A DNA stretch of 64,000 bases from assembly GCA_002423435.1 (NCBI GenBank), contig DIWE01000005.1, forward strand, positions 36,713 through 100,712, read 5' to 3'. The translations under genes were made by a program, and so were the position numbers. Positions 50,467 through 58,568 of this stretch are shown one piece after another (the stretch's first letter is position 1; each line of letters opens with the position of its first letter). Source of the DNA: Clostridiales bacterium UBA6114. GTDB taxonomy: Bacteria > Bacillota > Clostridia > Oscillospirales > Butyricicoccaceae. The notes beneath the pieces were generated by a model. That model saw only the letters and a program-made list of their open reading frames with translations, had not been told where the DNA came from and made no database searches.

Positions 50467-50499
50467 GGAGGACAGACGGCGATAAGCCGGATGTCCTCC
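50467..50499. promoter_or_regulatory. Two-part symmetrical hairpin before the maturase gene
   Basis: GGAGGACA (50467-50474) pairs with TGTCCTCC (50492-50499), and inside it CGGC pairs with GCCG around a 5-nt loop with symmetrical 2-nt bulges. No T-run follows. It could be an operator or an RNA regulatory stem in the 354-bp gap between the DUF202 gene and the maturase; apart from the small ORF nothing else is visible there. Confidence 0.4.
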
Positions 50500-50653
50500 C
50501 GCGCGTAAATCGGAGAAGTTCTTCCAAATAGGTATGAAGTTAAAAGCTGCCAATCCAATTGCGCGACGCCGAAAAAACCTTACCCAAATCGCGTTGCGTA
50601 TGTTATTATATGAACAGTTATGTCCAATAAGGGCCAATGAGGAGGGTGCGCCA

Positions 50654-51778
50654 TTGCCGCCGATCAGCGTAATGATAAAGCCGGCCTCGGCTTCCTGCAA
50701 TCTTCGCTGCGAATACTGCTTTTACACGGACGAGATCCGGCACAGAGGGACGCCGAACTATGGAATCATGTCGAAAGACACAGCCGAAACCGTGGTGCGC
50801 AGATTCCTTACCGCGGCGGAGGGTTTCTGCACCTTCGCGTTCCAGGGCGGGGAGCCGACACTCGCGGGACTGGATTTTTTTAAGAATTTTGTTGAACTCG
50901 AAAAGAAGCATGCTGCACCGGGCGTCAGGGTGCAAAACGCGATCCAGACCAACGGCATGCTGATTGACGCCCAGTGGGCCCGATTCTTTTCCGAAAACGG
51001 GTTTCTTGTGGGGTTATCCCTTGACGGCAACAAGGAGACCCATGACCGATACCGTGTGCGGCCCGACGGAAAGGGAAGCTTTCAGACCGTTCTGCGCGCC
51101 TCGCAGCTTTTTGACGCGCACCGGGTCGACTACAATATCCTCACTGTCGTTACGGCTGCGCTCGCGGATAAAATCGGAGCGGTTTTCGGCTTTTATAAAA
51201 AGCACGGGATGTATTATCAGCAGTACATTCCCTGCATGGACCCTTTGGAAGGCGAGCGCGGCGTGGCGCAATATTCGCTGACGCCTGAAAAATATGAGGC
51301 TTTCCTGAAAACGCTTTTTGATCTTTGGTATGGAGAACTGAAACGCGGCAATTACATCTCGATCAGGTTTTTCGATAATCTCGTGCACATCCTGCGCGGC
51401 CGTCCGCCGGAGCAGTGCTCAATGCTTGGCAGATGCAGCGTCCAGTACCTGCTGGAAGCGGACGGAAGCGTTTTCCCCTGCGATTTTTACGCGATGGACG
51501 GCTTCCGGCTCGGCAACATTACGGTTGACGAAATTCCCGCTATCGACGCGCGAAGGAGAGAGATCCGCTTTATTGAAGATACCGTCCCCGTCCACTCCGA
51601 ATGCGGCGCTTGCAAATGGTATCCGCTGTGCCGCAACGGATGCCGCCGCGACAGGCTGCCGGGACAAAACGGAGGGCCGGGAATCAATTACTACTGTAAG
51701 GCGTATCAGGGCTTTTTCGAGTACTCAATCGAACGATTCATGACGATAGACAGCCTTTTGGAACATTGTGAGAAGTAG
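50654..51778 (+). CDS. Anaerobic sulfatase-maturating enzyme (radical SAM/SPASM)
   Basis: The 374-residue enzyme converts the active-site Cys (or Ser) of sulfatases into formylglycine without oxygen. It has the radical SAM cluster cysteines Cys15, Cys19 and Cys22 (CNLRCEYC), the GGEPT motif, and SPASM cysteines at 255, 261, 276 and in CGACKWYPLCRNGC. Asp277 next to Cys276 (FPCDFY) matches the catalytic residue and the numbering I recall for the Clostridium perfringens enzyme. TTG 50654 is the start, 7 nt after GAGGAGGG; the frame is open further upstream but lacks a site. Its substrates are surely the two Cys-type sulfatases at 36088 and 41077. Confidence 0.93.
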   Translation: MPPISVMIKPASASCNLRCEYCFYTDEIRHRGTPNYGIMSKDTAETVVRRFLTAAEGFCTFAFQGGEPTLAGLDFFKNFVELEKKHAAPGVRVQNAIQTNGMLIDAQWARFFSENGFLVGLSLDGNKETHDRYRVRPDGKGSFQTVLRASQLFDAHRVDYNILTVVTAALADKIGAVFGFYKKHGMYYQQYIPCMDPLEGERGVAQYSLTPEKYEAFLKTLFDLWYGELKRGNYISIRFFDNLVHILRGRPPEQCSMLGRCSVQYLLEADGSVFPCDFYAMDGFRLGNITVDEIPAIDARRREIRFIEDTVPVHSECGACKWYPLCRNGCRRDRLPGQNGGPGINYYCKAYQGFFEYSIERFMTIDSLLEHCEK

Positions 51779-51845
51779 TACCCTGTTGCGCCTAATCCCT
51801 GCAAATCTACTCGCACTTTTTCCGCAATACCGCGCTGCAGCCCTT

Positions 51846-51896
51846 GGGGGTGTCCCGGAATATACATCCATGTATTCCGGGATACCCCCTTTTTTT
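51846..51896 (+). terminator. Strong terminator after the maturase gene
   Basis: A long stem, GGGGGTGTCCCGGAATA on the left arm against TATTCCGGGATACCCCC, is followed directly by seven T residues. It isolates the glycan operon. Confidence 0.92.
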
Positions 51897-52040
51897 GCCC
51901 CGATATCACACAATCCGCCGGGGGGTAATACTATGTTAATACAGCGGGAGCAAAGCTTTTGACGGCGGCGGGCGTATCGCAAGACGAGAGATACTCCCTG
52001 AAAAATGTGTAGCGGTTTTGCGGGGAGAGGGGTTTTAAAG

Positions 52041-52988
52041 TTGAAAATCAGTGTGATCATGCTGACATACAACCGCGAAAAGCTTGTCGCCGACGCCGTC
52101 CGGTCGATCCTTGACCAAACCTTCGGGGATTTTGAATATATCATTGTCGATAACGGCTCCGACGACAAAAGCGGGCTGATCGTGGAGGAGTTTGCAAGGG
52201 CAGACGATAGGATCAGGGTCGTCCACATCCCGAAAAGCAATATCGGGACGGGCAGGAATACGGGCCTTAAGTCGGCGCTCGGCGATTATATCGCCTTTGT
52301 CGATGACGACGACACCGCGTCCCCCGATATGCTGGAATTTCTCTTGAAGCTGGCCGATGGCTATGACGCGGACATCTCGATCTGCGGCTCGACAAAGAAG
52401 AAAGACGGCAGGATCGTTAAAAACTACGTCTTTGACGACATCCTGGTGATGAACGCCGCCGAAGCCGTCGCGGAAATGTTAAAGCGCAAAAGGTACAACG
52501 TCGGCATGCCGACGAAGCTCTTTCGGAGACATCTGTTCGACAATATCAGGTTTTTCGAATCGGGCCGTTACGACGACATCACGGTCGGCTACAGGCTGCT
52601 CGCGGGCGCGAAAAGGGTCGTGGCGCACGGCCTTCCGAAATACTGCATCTTAAGGCACGAGGGGAACAATTCGGCCTTTACGACCTATGATAAGCTGTTA
52701 AACCCCGGGCAGCTCAACGAATATTTGGACGCCTTCCGGGAACGGACGGAATACCTTAAGAGAGTGCTTCCCGAAATCGGGGACTTCGCGTGCTACAGCG
52801 AATGGTCCTATATGATCTCGATGTGCAACAAGATCGTCCAAAATGATCTGGCGGACTGCCGGGAGCCGCTTGCCCGAATCAAAAAGGAGCTAACGGAGCA
52901 CTACGGCGAGTTTTACCATTCCCCCTACATTGAGGAATTCGAGAAGGAATTCATGCGAAGATATATTGAGGCGCCGGGACATGTCTGA
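52041..52988 (+). CDS. GT2-family glycosyltransferase
   Basis: The 315-residue protein is a GT-A fold family 2 enzyme with KISVIMLTYNREKLVADAV, the nucleotide-sugar site VDNGSDDKSG and the metal-binding FVDDDDTASPD. It transfers a sugar to a growing glycan on the cytoplasmic side; no membrane segment is seen. The start is TTG 52041, with GAGAGGGG upstream. It begins the six-gene glycan operon and overlaps the next gene by 8 bp. Confidence 0.88.
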   Translation: MKISVIMLTYNREKLVADAVRSILDQTFGDFEYIIVDNGSDDKSGLIVEEFARADDRIRVVHIPKSNIGTGRNTGLKSALGDYIAFVDDDDTASPDMLEFLLKLADGYDADISICGSTKKKDGRIVKNYVFDDILVMNAAEAVAEMLKRKRYNVGMPTKLFRRHLFDNIRFFESGRYDDITVGYRLLAGAKRVVAHGLPKYCILRHEGNNSAFTTYDKLLNPGQLNEYLDAFRERTEYLKRVLPEIGDFACYSEWSYMISMCNKIVQNDLADCREPLARIKKELTEHYGEFYHSPYIEEFEKEFMRRYIEAPGHV

Positions 52989-53601
52989 CGAGAACAAGCT
53001 GAGAGGATTTTACTTTAACCGCCTGTGCGGGAATGTGACGCGGGAGAACGGGCGGCTCGTTCTTTATACAAACGCCGTCATGGACCTGCATCCGACGGCG
53101 AGGATAAACCTTCGCGGCGATTTTTTTGTAAATGCAAACCGCTTTGAAGGCTCCAAGGCCGAGGCGTATGTGAGGATGCATGAAAACGCGGTGCTCAATG
53201 TAAACGGGAGCTTTCAACTTTACTTCGGCTCGACGATCCAGGTGTTTACAGACGCGTACCTGTCCCTCGGAAGGGGCTATCTCAATTCGAATTCGGTGAT
53301 CGCCTGCGCAAAGGACATCTCGATCGGCGACGGGGCCGCCATCGCAAGGGGCGTTTACATCTATGACGCCGACCACCATATGCTTCAGGATGAAAACGGC
53401 CGCGTATCGAACACGCCCGCCCCCGTCAGAATCGGCGACCACGTCTGGATCGGCGCAAACGCGACGGTCTTAAAAGGCGTGAAGATCGGAAACGGCGCGG
53501 TGATCGCCGCCGGCGCGGTCGTGACAAGCGACGTGCCGCCGAACTGCCTCGCGGCGGGCGTGCCCGCCAGAGTGATCAGGAAAAATGTCCGCTGGAAGTG
53601 A
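52981..53601 (+). CDS. Left-handed beta-helix (hexapeptide) acyltransferase
   Basis: The 206-residue protein shows hexapeptide repeats from about residue 95 on, ending VWIGANATVLKGVKIGNGAV and IAAGAVVTSDVPPN, the standard end of CoA-dependent sugar acetyltransferases of the WbbJ/maa type. It would acetylate a sugar of the glycan. The preceding residues (40-90) continue the helix less regularly. It overlaps the glycosyltransferase gene and is separated from the next by a few bases. Confidence 0.88.
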   Translation: MSDENKLRGFYFNRLCGNVTRENGRLVLYTNAVMDLHPTARINLRGDFFVNANRFEGSKAEAYVRMHENAVLNVNGSFQLYFGSTIQVFTDAYLSLGRGYLNSNSVIACAKDISIGDGAAIARGVYIYDADHHMLQDENGRVSNTPAPVRIGDHVWIGANATVLKGVKIGNGAVIAAGAVVTSDVPPNCLAAGVPARVIRKNVRWK

Positions 53602-53605
53602 CGCT

Positions 53606-54715
53606 ATGCCCGATCTGCCCAAAAAACAATGCACCGGCTGCTCGGCCTGCTTTGGTATCTGCCCGAACGGCAGCATCGGAATGATCGCCGACGGGGAGGG
53701 CTTTTTATATCCCGCCGTCGACCGCGCAAAGTGCGTCGGCTGCCGCCTCTGCGAGGACGTCTGCCCGGTGCTGAGAAAACCGGCCGCAAAAGACTGTCAG
53801 GGGACGCGCGTTTTTGCCGCGTGGTCCTTAGACGGCGAGGTGAGGCGCCGGAGCACGTCGGGCGGCATCTTTACGGAGCTTGCAAAGGCGGTGATCGGGC
53901 GGGGAGGCTATGTCGCGGGTGCCCGGTATGACGACGCGCACCTTGTCGGGCACCGCGTCATCGCCTCCGAGTGGGATATCCCGCTGCTTCGCCAGTCAAA
54001 ATACGTCCAGAGCGATATGGGCGCCGTGTTCCGGGAGGTAAAAGAGCTTCTGGAGAAAGGAAGGCCTTTCCTGTTTGCCGGATGTCCCTGCCAGGTCGCG
54101 GGGCTTCTCGGCTTTCTGGGAAGAGATTACGACAATTTGCTGCTGTGCGATTTTATCTGCCGGGGAGTCAACTCCCCAAAGGCCTATAAAAAGTACCTCG
54201 AAAGCCTCGAAAAACAGTACCGGTCGAAAATCAGAAGGGTCTGGTTCAAGAACAAAACGCTCGGCTGGAACCGTTTCGGCACCAGAATCGAGTTTGAAGA
54301 CGGCACGGAATACTTCGCCGACAGGGATACCGATCCGTTCATGCGCGGGTATTTAAACTATAACCTGTACCTGCGCCCATCCTGCTCGGATTGCTCCTTC
54401 AAGGGCTTTCCGAGGCATTCCGACATCACGCTCGCCGACTTTTGGGGGATAAGGCTCCGAGACGGCAGCGTGGACGAAGACGGGGGGACGTCGCTTGTCA
54501 TGCTCCACACGCAAAAAGGCCGGGAGCTTTTTGAATCGATCCGGGAACGGATTTTTCAGGAGGAGCATACGCTCGGCGAGGCGCTGCCCTTTAACCAGTG
54601 CGCCGAGAGGTCGGTTTTGCCCGGGAAATACCGGGACCTCTTTTTCCGGGAGATCGACCGGAGCGATTTTTTTGAATTACTGCATCAAATTATGGAAAAG
54701 AGCGATGGAAAATGA
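53606..54715 (+). CDS. FrhB/FdhB-like iron-sulfur flavoprotein of a glycan cluster
   Basis: The 369-residue protein has two 4Fe-4S motifs (CTGCSACFGICP and CVGCRLCEDVCP), then the FrhB_FdhB N- and C-terminal domains (STSGGIFTELAKAVIGRGGYV, FAGCPCQVAGL, DFICRGVNSP). Such F420-hydrogenase-beta-like proteins are common beside polysaccharide pyruvyl transferases and glycosyltransferases in bacteria lacking F420; a redox modification of sugars or the pyruvyl group is suspected. ATG 53585 is an alternative start. It overlaps the radical SAM gene by ATGA. Confidence 0.85.
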   Translation: MPDLPKKQCTGCSACFGICPNGSIGMIADGEGFLYPAVDRAKCVGCRLCEDVCPVLRKPAAKDCQGTRVFAAWSLDGEVRRRSTSGGIFTELAKAVIGRGGYVAGARYDDAHLVGHRVIASEWDIPLLRQSKYVQSDMGAVFREVKELLEKGRPFLFAGCPCQVAGLLGFLGRDYDNLLLCDFICRGVNSPKAYKKYLESLEKQYRSKIRRVWFKNKTLGWNRFGTRIEFEDGTEYFADRDTDPFMRGYLNYNLYLRPSCSDCSFKGFPRHSDITLADFWGIRLRDGSVDEDGGTSLVMLHTQKGRELFESIRERIFQEEHTLGEALPFNQCAERSVLPGKYRDLFFREIDRSDFFELLHQIMEKSDGK

Positions 54716-55521
54716 ATCAGACGCCGCAGGTGCACCTTTTGCGAAGCGGGCTTGTGATCACGCTTAGATGCACGCTTAAATGCAAGCTGTGCGGGGGGTA
54801 TATCCCGTGTTATAAAAATCCGCAGGACATTCCCTTTGACGAGGTCGCCCGGACCATCGACAGCTATTTTTCCGTTGTCGACACGGTGGGCGATTTCAGC
54901 CTGACCGGAGGGGAGCCCCTGTTAAACCCCGATCTGGGCAGGATCATTGAAAAGGCAATGGAGTACGGCGACCAGATCGGCGCGCTCCTGATCCTGACAA
55001 ACGGAACTCTGCTGTTTCAGGAGGACACGCTTAAAATCCTGAAGAAACACAGGCACAAATGCCAGGTGACGATCAGCGATTACGGCAAGGTGTCCCCGAA
55101 GGCGTCCCTGCTCTCCGAAATTCTTAAAGAAAACGAAATTCCCTGCCGCGTGATAAACTACAGCGGCGAGAATTTGTTCTGCGACGGCTGGGTGGACTTC
55201 GGGGACCACACGCAAAAGCACTTCACCCAGGAGGAGATCGACGAGCAGGGCAGACGGTGCGCCGTCCGCAACAGGCACTGCAACTTCTACATCCTTCACG
55301 GCGAGCTGCACAGCTGCGGCCGCGCGTACAGGCGGATGGAGCTCGGCATTATTCCGAAAAACCGCAGCGAGTACGTCGATCTGCTGGACGGGAGCATCCC
55401 GAATGAGGAGAAAAGGGAAACGGTACTAAACATCTATCACTCGGTAAGCGCCACGTCGTGCGCTTACTGCAACGGGCTTTGCGCGGATTCCCCCCGCTTT
55501 CCGCCGGCGGAGCAGCTGTAA
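54712..55521 (+). CDS. Radical SAM protein with SPASM-like C-terminus
   Basis: The 269-residue protein has the radical SAM cysteines Cys20, Cys24 and Cys27 (CTLKCKLC), TGGEPLLNPDL as SAM-binding motif, and a C-terminal set of cysteines (CAVRNRHC, CGRA, CAYCNGLC) able to hold an extra cluster. It is smaller than peptide-maturing SPASM enzymes, and no precursor peptide is seen nearby, so its target is probably a sugar or another cluster protein. It is coupled by overlap to the FrhB-like gene and followed 15 bp later by a glycosyltransferase. Confidence 0.85.
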   Translation: MNQTPQVHLLRSGLVITLRCTLKCKLCGGYIPCYKNPQDIPFDEVARTIDSYFSVVDTVGDFSLTGGEPLLNPDLGRIIEKAMEYGDQIGALLILTNGTLLFQEDTLKILKKHRHKCQVTISDYGKVSPKASLLSEILKENEIPCRVINYSGENLFCDGWVDFGDHTQKHFTQEEIDEQGRRCAVRNRHCNFYILHGELHSCGRAYRRMELGIIPKNRSEYVDLLDGSIPNEEKRETVLNIYHSVSATSCAYCNGLCADSPRFPPAEQL

Positions 55522-55536
55522 GCTCGGGTGGGCGAT

Positions 55537-57099
55537 ATGCCGAAGGTGACGATATACACCCACGCGTACAATTCGGAGCAATATCTGCGAAGGTGCATCG
55601 AAAGCGTCCTTAATCAGACCTTTGCCGATTTTGAATACATCCTGGTCGACAACGGCTCCGACGACCTAACCGGCGAGATCATCAATGAGTACGCTAAAAA
55701 GGACAAAAGGATCAAGCCCGTTCGTTTCGAGGAAAACCGGACGGGATTCTGGCCGGGGCTTATCAGGAAAATGGCAAAAGGGGAATACCTGGCGATGCTC
55801 GACTCGGACGACTGGCTCGAACCCGAATTCATCGAGACGCTTTTTGCGTTTGCCGAGCGGGAGGGCCTTGACGTCGCGGCGGGCGGCACCTGCTTTCATT
55901 TTCTCGAGACGGGCGCCGAAGGGTACAGAAAATCCGATCTCGAGCTTACGCTGGACAAAGACGAATTTCCCGGATATTTCGGGTTTCTCTATCAGTTTTT
56001 CCGCGCCGTCTGGGGCAAGCTTTATAAAATGTCCGTTTTCAGGGCTGCGGACGATTCCGATTATCATAAAATCGTCAAATCGGCGGAATACGGCGCCGAT
56101 ACCGTGTTCTGCCTGGACATTTTCAGGCGTTCGGAGAGAATCGGGGTCTCGGACAAGGTCCTCCACCACTATCTGGTCCGCCCGCGGTCGGTGTCGTATC
56201 AATATCGGGAAAACCGCTTTTCTTCCGACGTTTTTCTGTTTCATAAGGGCGCGAGGCTCCTGTCCGGCTTCGGAGCGATCAGCACCAAAAACCGTCTGTT
56301 TTTATACGCGGTTTATGGGAATGCGGTCTTTGACACCATCAATGTCCTCCTAAAGGCGGAGCTTGCGCTCGACTACAAGCTTTGTGAAATCAAGAAGCTG
56401 CTGCGCGAGCCGCTGACGCGCGAGGCGCTCGAGGAGGCCGACGACGACACGGCGATAAAAAACGCCCGGAGGAGCCTTTTGAAATTTTTGATAAAGGCCG
56501 GGAGGCTGAACCCGGGAAAAGGGCCGATACCGGACCTTGTTTATGCGGACATCTGCCTCTTAAACGGGCATATCGCGCGGTATGTCCGCAAAAAAGACCT
56601 GCCGCACCACCTGAAAAACTGCGGTTTTCTGTTATCCGCGGTAAACGCAAAGCAGGATGAAATGTTTGACCTCGCGGTAGCGTCCGTAGACCGCAGGCCG
56701 ATTTCCCGGCCGATCTGGGCAGCCTTAAGAGGCGTTTTCAAAAAGGACCCCATTTTAAGCGCGATTGACGACAGAGGCTTTGCGACGCGCTATCCCGAGC
56801 TGATTTCGGATATCTACGCCAAAAGGTATTCCCCGGCGCTTTCGAAAATCGTTAGGCTCCTGACGGGAAACGAGAGAATACCGTTTCAGGAGGACCTGAT
56901 GCGCTTAAGCCTCGGGCTCTCGGATACGCTCGGAAATAAAGACGTGTGGATTTACGCAAAAAAGATCCTTACGCAGCTTTATATCCGGGAGCAAAGGCTC
57001 GCCGAGGCGCGCTCGGAGCTAGGCGAGCTGTTTGGCGTCTGCCCCGGCGACGCCGAGGCGCTGAAATTAAAAGGCTGGCTGGAGGCGGAGGATGGGTAA
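55537..57099 (+). CDS. GT2-family glycosyltransferase with long C-terminal extension
   Basis: The protein of 520 residues has an N-terminal GT2 domain (about 1-230: KVTIYTHAYNSEQYLRRCIE, VDNGSDDLTG, MLDSDDWLEP). The rest is a helical region of about 290 residues whose end (YAKKILTQLYIREQRLAEARSELGELFG) resembles a TPR-like repeat. GTG 55528 is a possible alternative start. It overlaps the pyruvyl transferase gene by 8 bp. It is only loosely similar to the glycosyltransferase at 52041. Confidence 0.86.
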   Translation: MPKVTIYTHAYNSEQYLRRCIESVLNQTFADFEYILVDNGSDDLTGEIINEYAKKDKRIKPVRFEENRTGFWPGLIRKMAKGEYLAMLDSDDWLEPEFIETLFAFAEREGLDVAAGGTCFHFLETGAEGYRKSDLELTLDKDEFPGYFGFLYQFFRAVWGKLYKMSVFRAADDSDYHKIVKSAEYGADTVFCLDIFRRSERIGVSDKVLHHYLVRPRSVSYQYRENRFSSDVFLFHKGARLLSGFGAISTKNRLFLYAVYGNAVFDTINVLLKAELALDYKLCEIKKLLREPLTREALEEADDDTAIKNARRSLLKFLIKAGRLNPGKGPIPDLVYADICLLNGHIARYVRKKDLPHHLKNCGFLLSAVNAKQDEMFDLAVASVDRRPISRPIWAALRGVFKKDPILSAIDDRGFATRYPELISDIYAKRYSPALSKIVRLLTGNERIPFQEDLMRLSLGLSDTLGNKDVWIYAKKILTQLYIREQRLAEARSELGELFGVCPGDAEALKLKGWLEAEDG

Positions 57100-58228
57100 G
57101 AGGTTTTTGCTTTACGGACACGGCGGCGCCCTGAACCACGGCGCGGAGGCGATTGTAAAATGCACCGCGAAACGGATCCGGGAAAAGTGCCCGGACGCCG
57201 AAATCATCCTTTCCACCCATTTCAAGGAGCAGGACCTCCGGTTCCGGATGCCGGTCGACGGCTACTGCGAGCGCGACGCGCGTTATCCGGGGCAAAGCGG
57301 AGCCCCCGCCGGGACATATGACGAGCTTTCCTACAGGCCGACGCTCGACGCGATTACAAGGGACACGGTCTGCCTTTCGATCGGCGGCGACAACTATTGC
57401 TACCCGAACTGGCGAAAGTGGGCGATGATCCATAAAAAAGCCCTTGAGCGGGGCGCGAAAAGCGTACTTTGGTGCGCGTCGGTCGAGCCTGCGATGATCA
57501 ATGGGGAGATGCTGTCGGCGCTTTCGAGCTATCCGATTATTTCCGCGAGGGAAAGCTTAAGCTGCGGCGCGCTCAAGGGCATGGGGCTTCAAAACGTGGT
57601 CTTGTGCCCGGACGCCGCGTTCCTGCTGGAGCCGAAAAAAACCGGGCTTCCCCAAAGCTTTATTGAGCGAAACACGGTCGCGGTCAACGTAAGCCCGCTC
57701 GTCGTGCGCCGGGAAAAGGAAAACGGGGCCGTCCTCAAAAATATCAAAGCCCTGATCGGGTTTATTTTAAGCTGCACCGATATGAGCGTCGCCCTTATTC
57801 CCCACGTGACAATGCCGACGGACAACGATTTCTCCCTTTTGCGGGAAATGTATCACGGCATTCCCCAAAAGGACCGGGTCTGCCTTGTTTCGGACCGGCT
57901 GGACGCCGCCGAGCTGAAATATGTGATTTCAAGCTGCCGCCTCGGCGTGTTCGCGAGGACCCACGCGGCGATCGCCGCCTACTCCTCCTGTGTGCCGTCG
58001 GTCGCGATCGGCTATTCCGCCAAAGCGGAAGGGATCGCCCGCGACCTGGGCGTTTCCGATTACGTCCTGCCGGTCGGCGGCTTTTCAGGCGAAGACAGCC
58101 TGCTCCGGCTGTTCTTAAGGCTTATGGAGGACGAGGCCAAGGTAAAAACATTGCTTTCGGAAAAGCTCCCGGCCTATCGGGAAAGCGCTTTGGGCGAGCC
58201 GGTCTTTTCGTATATCGATTCGGACTGA
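57092..58228 (+). CDS. Polysaccharide pyruvyl transferase family protein
   Basis: The 378-residue protein has the CsaB/WcaK-type entry LLYGHGGALNHGAEAIV, the mid motif CLSIGGDNYCYP and the C-terminal nucleotide/PEP region GVFARTHAAIAAYSSCVPSVAIGYSAKAEGIARDLG. It would add a pyruvyl ketal to a glycan, the anchor recognised by SLH domains in secondary cell-wall polymers. That gives a possible link to the SLH protein encoded at 42889. It ends the operon. Confidence 0.87.
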   Translation: MGKRFLLYGHGGALNHGAEAIVKCTAKRIREKCPDAEIILSTHFKEQDLRFRMPVDGYCERDARYPGQSGAPAGTYDELSYRPTLDAITRDTVCLSIGGDNYCYPNWRKWAMIHKKALERGAKSVLWCASVEPAMINGEMLSALSSYPIISARESLSCGALKGMGLQNVVLCPDAAFLLEPKKTGLPQSFIERNTVAVNVSPLVVRREKENGAVLKNIKALIGFILSCTDMSVALIPHVTMPTDNDFSLLREMYHGIPQKDRVCLVSDRLDAAELKYVISSCRLGVFARTHAAIAAYSSCVPSVAIGYSAKAEGIARDLGVSDYVLPVGGFSGEDSLLRLFLRLMEDEAKVKTLLSEKLPAYRESALGEPVFSYIDSD

Positions 58229-58273
58229 CATCTTATTAAAACAATTTAAGGCGTGTTTTATTTTTATAAATAG

Positions 58274-58314
58274 AACCCCCCGGACCGGGCAGCCGCCTGT
58301 TCCGGGGGTTTTTG
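58274..58314 (+). terminator. Terminator after the glycan operon
   Basis: AACCCCCCGGA (58274-58284) pairs with TCCGGGGGTT (58301-58310) with one bulged C, followed by TTT. Confidence 0.8.
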
Positions 58315-58354
58315 CGCGCCGCGGATCTTTCGTGGCCTTTAAGAAGGGGATACT

Positions 58355-58401
58355 TTTGCCGGATTTGCCTGGATTTACCTGAATTTTACCCAAATCTTAC
58401 C
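58355..58401 (+). promoter_or_regulatory. PHO-box-like direct repeats upstream of the pst operon
   Basis: Five hexamers TTTGCC, TTTGCC, TTTACC, TTTACC and CTTACC begin at 58355, 58364, 58374, 58385 and 58396, with steps of 9, 10, 11 and 11 bp. Direct TT(A/C)ACA-like repeats one helical turn apart are how Firmicute PhoP binds. The box ends about 32 bp before the -10 element, as expected for an activator. Confidence 0.75.
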
Positions 58402-58433
58402 TAAATTACGTTGGGGTTTATTTCGGGATTTTG

Positions 58434-58439
58434 TATAGT
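58434..58439 (+). promoter_or_regulatory. -10 box of the pst operon
   Basis: TATAGT lies 17 bp after a poor -35 (TTGGGG at 58411-58416), the usual picture for a PhoP-dependent promoter. The leader to 58569 holds short GC hairpins, one of which (near 58544-58560) could pair with the AGGGGA ribosome binding site. Confidence 0.55.
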
Positions 58440-58568
58440 AGGAGACGGAATGGGAAGCTTCGGTCTTCCCCGAAGGGTGAAGACGGTCCACGGCTTCGGC
58501 ACGGATTGAACACAGATTTTGTACATAAATGGAGGGTAGACCCCCGCTTTATGGCAGGGGATCGAAAG

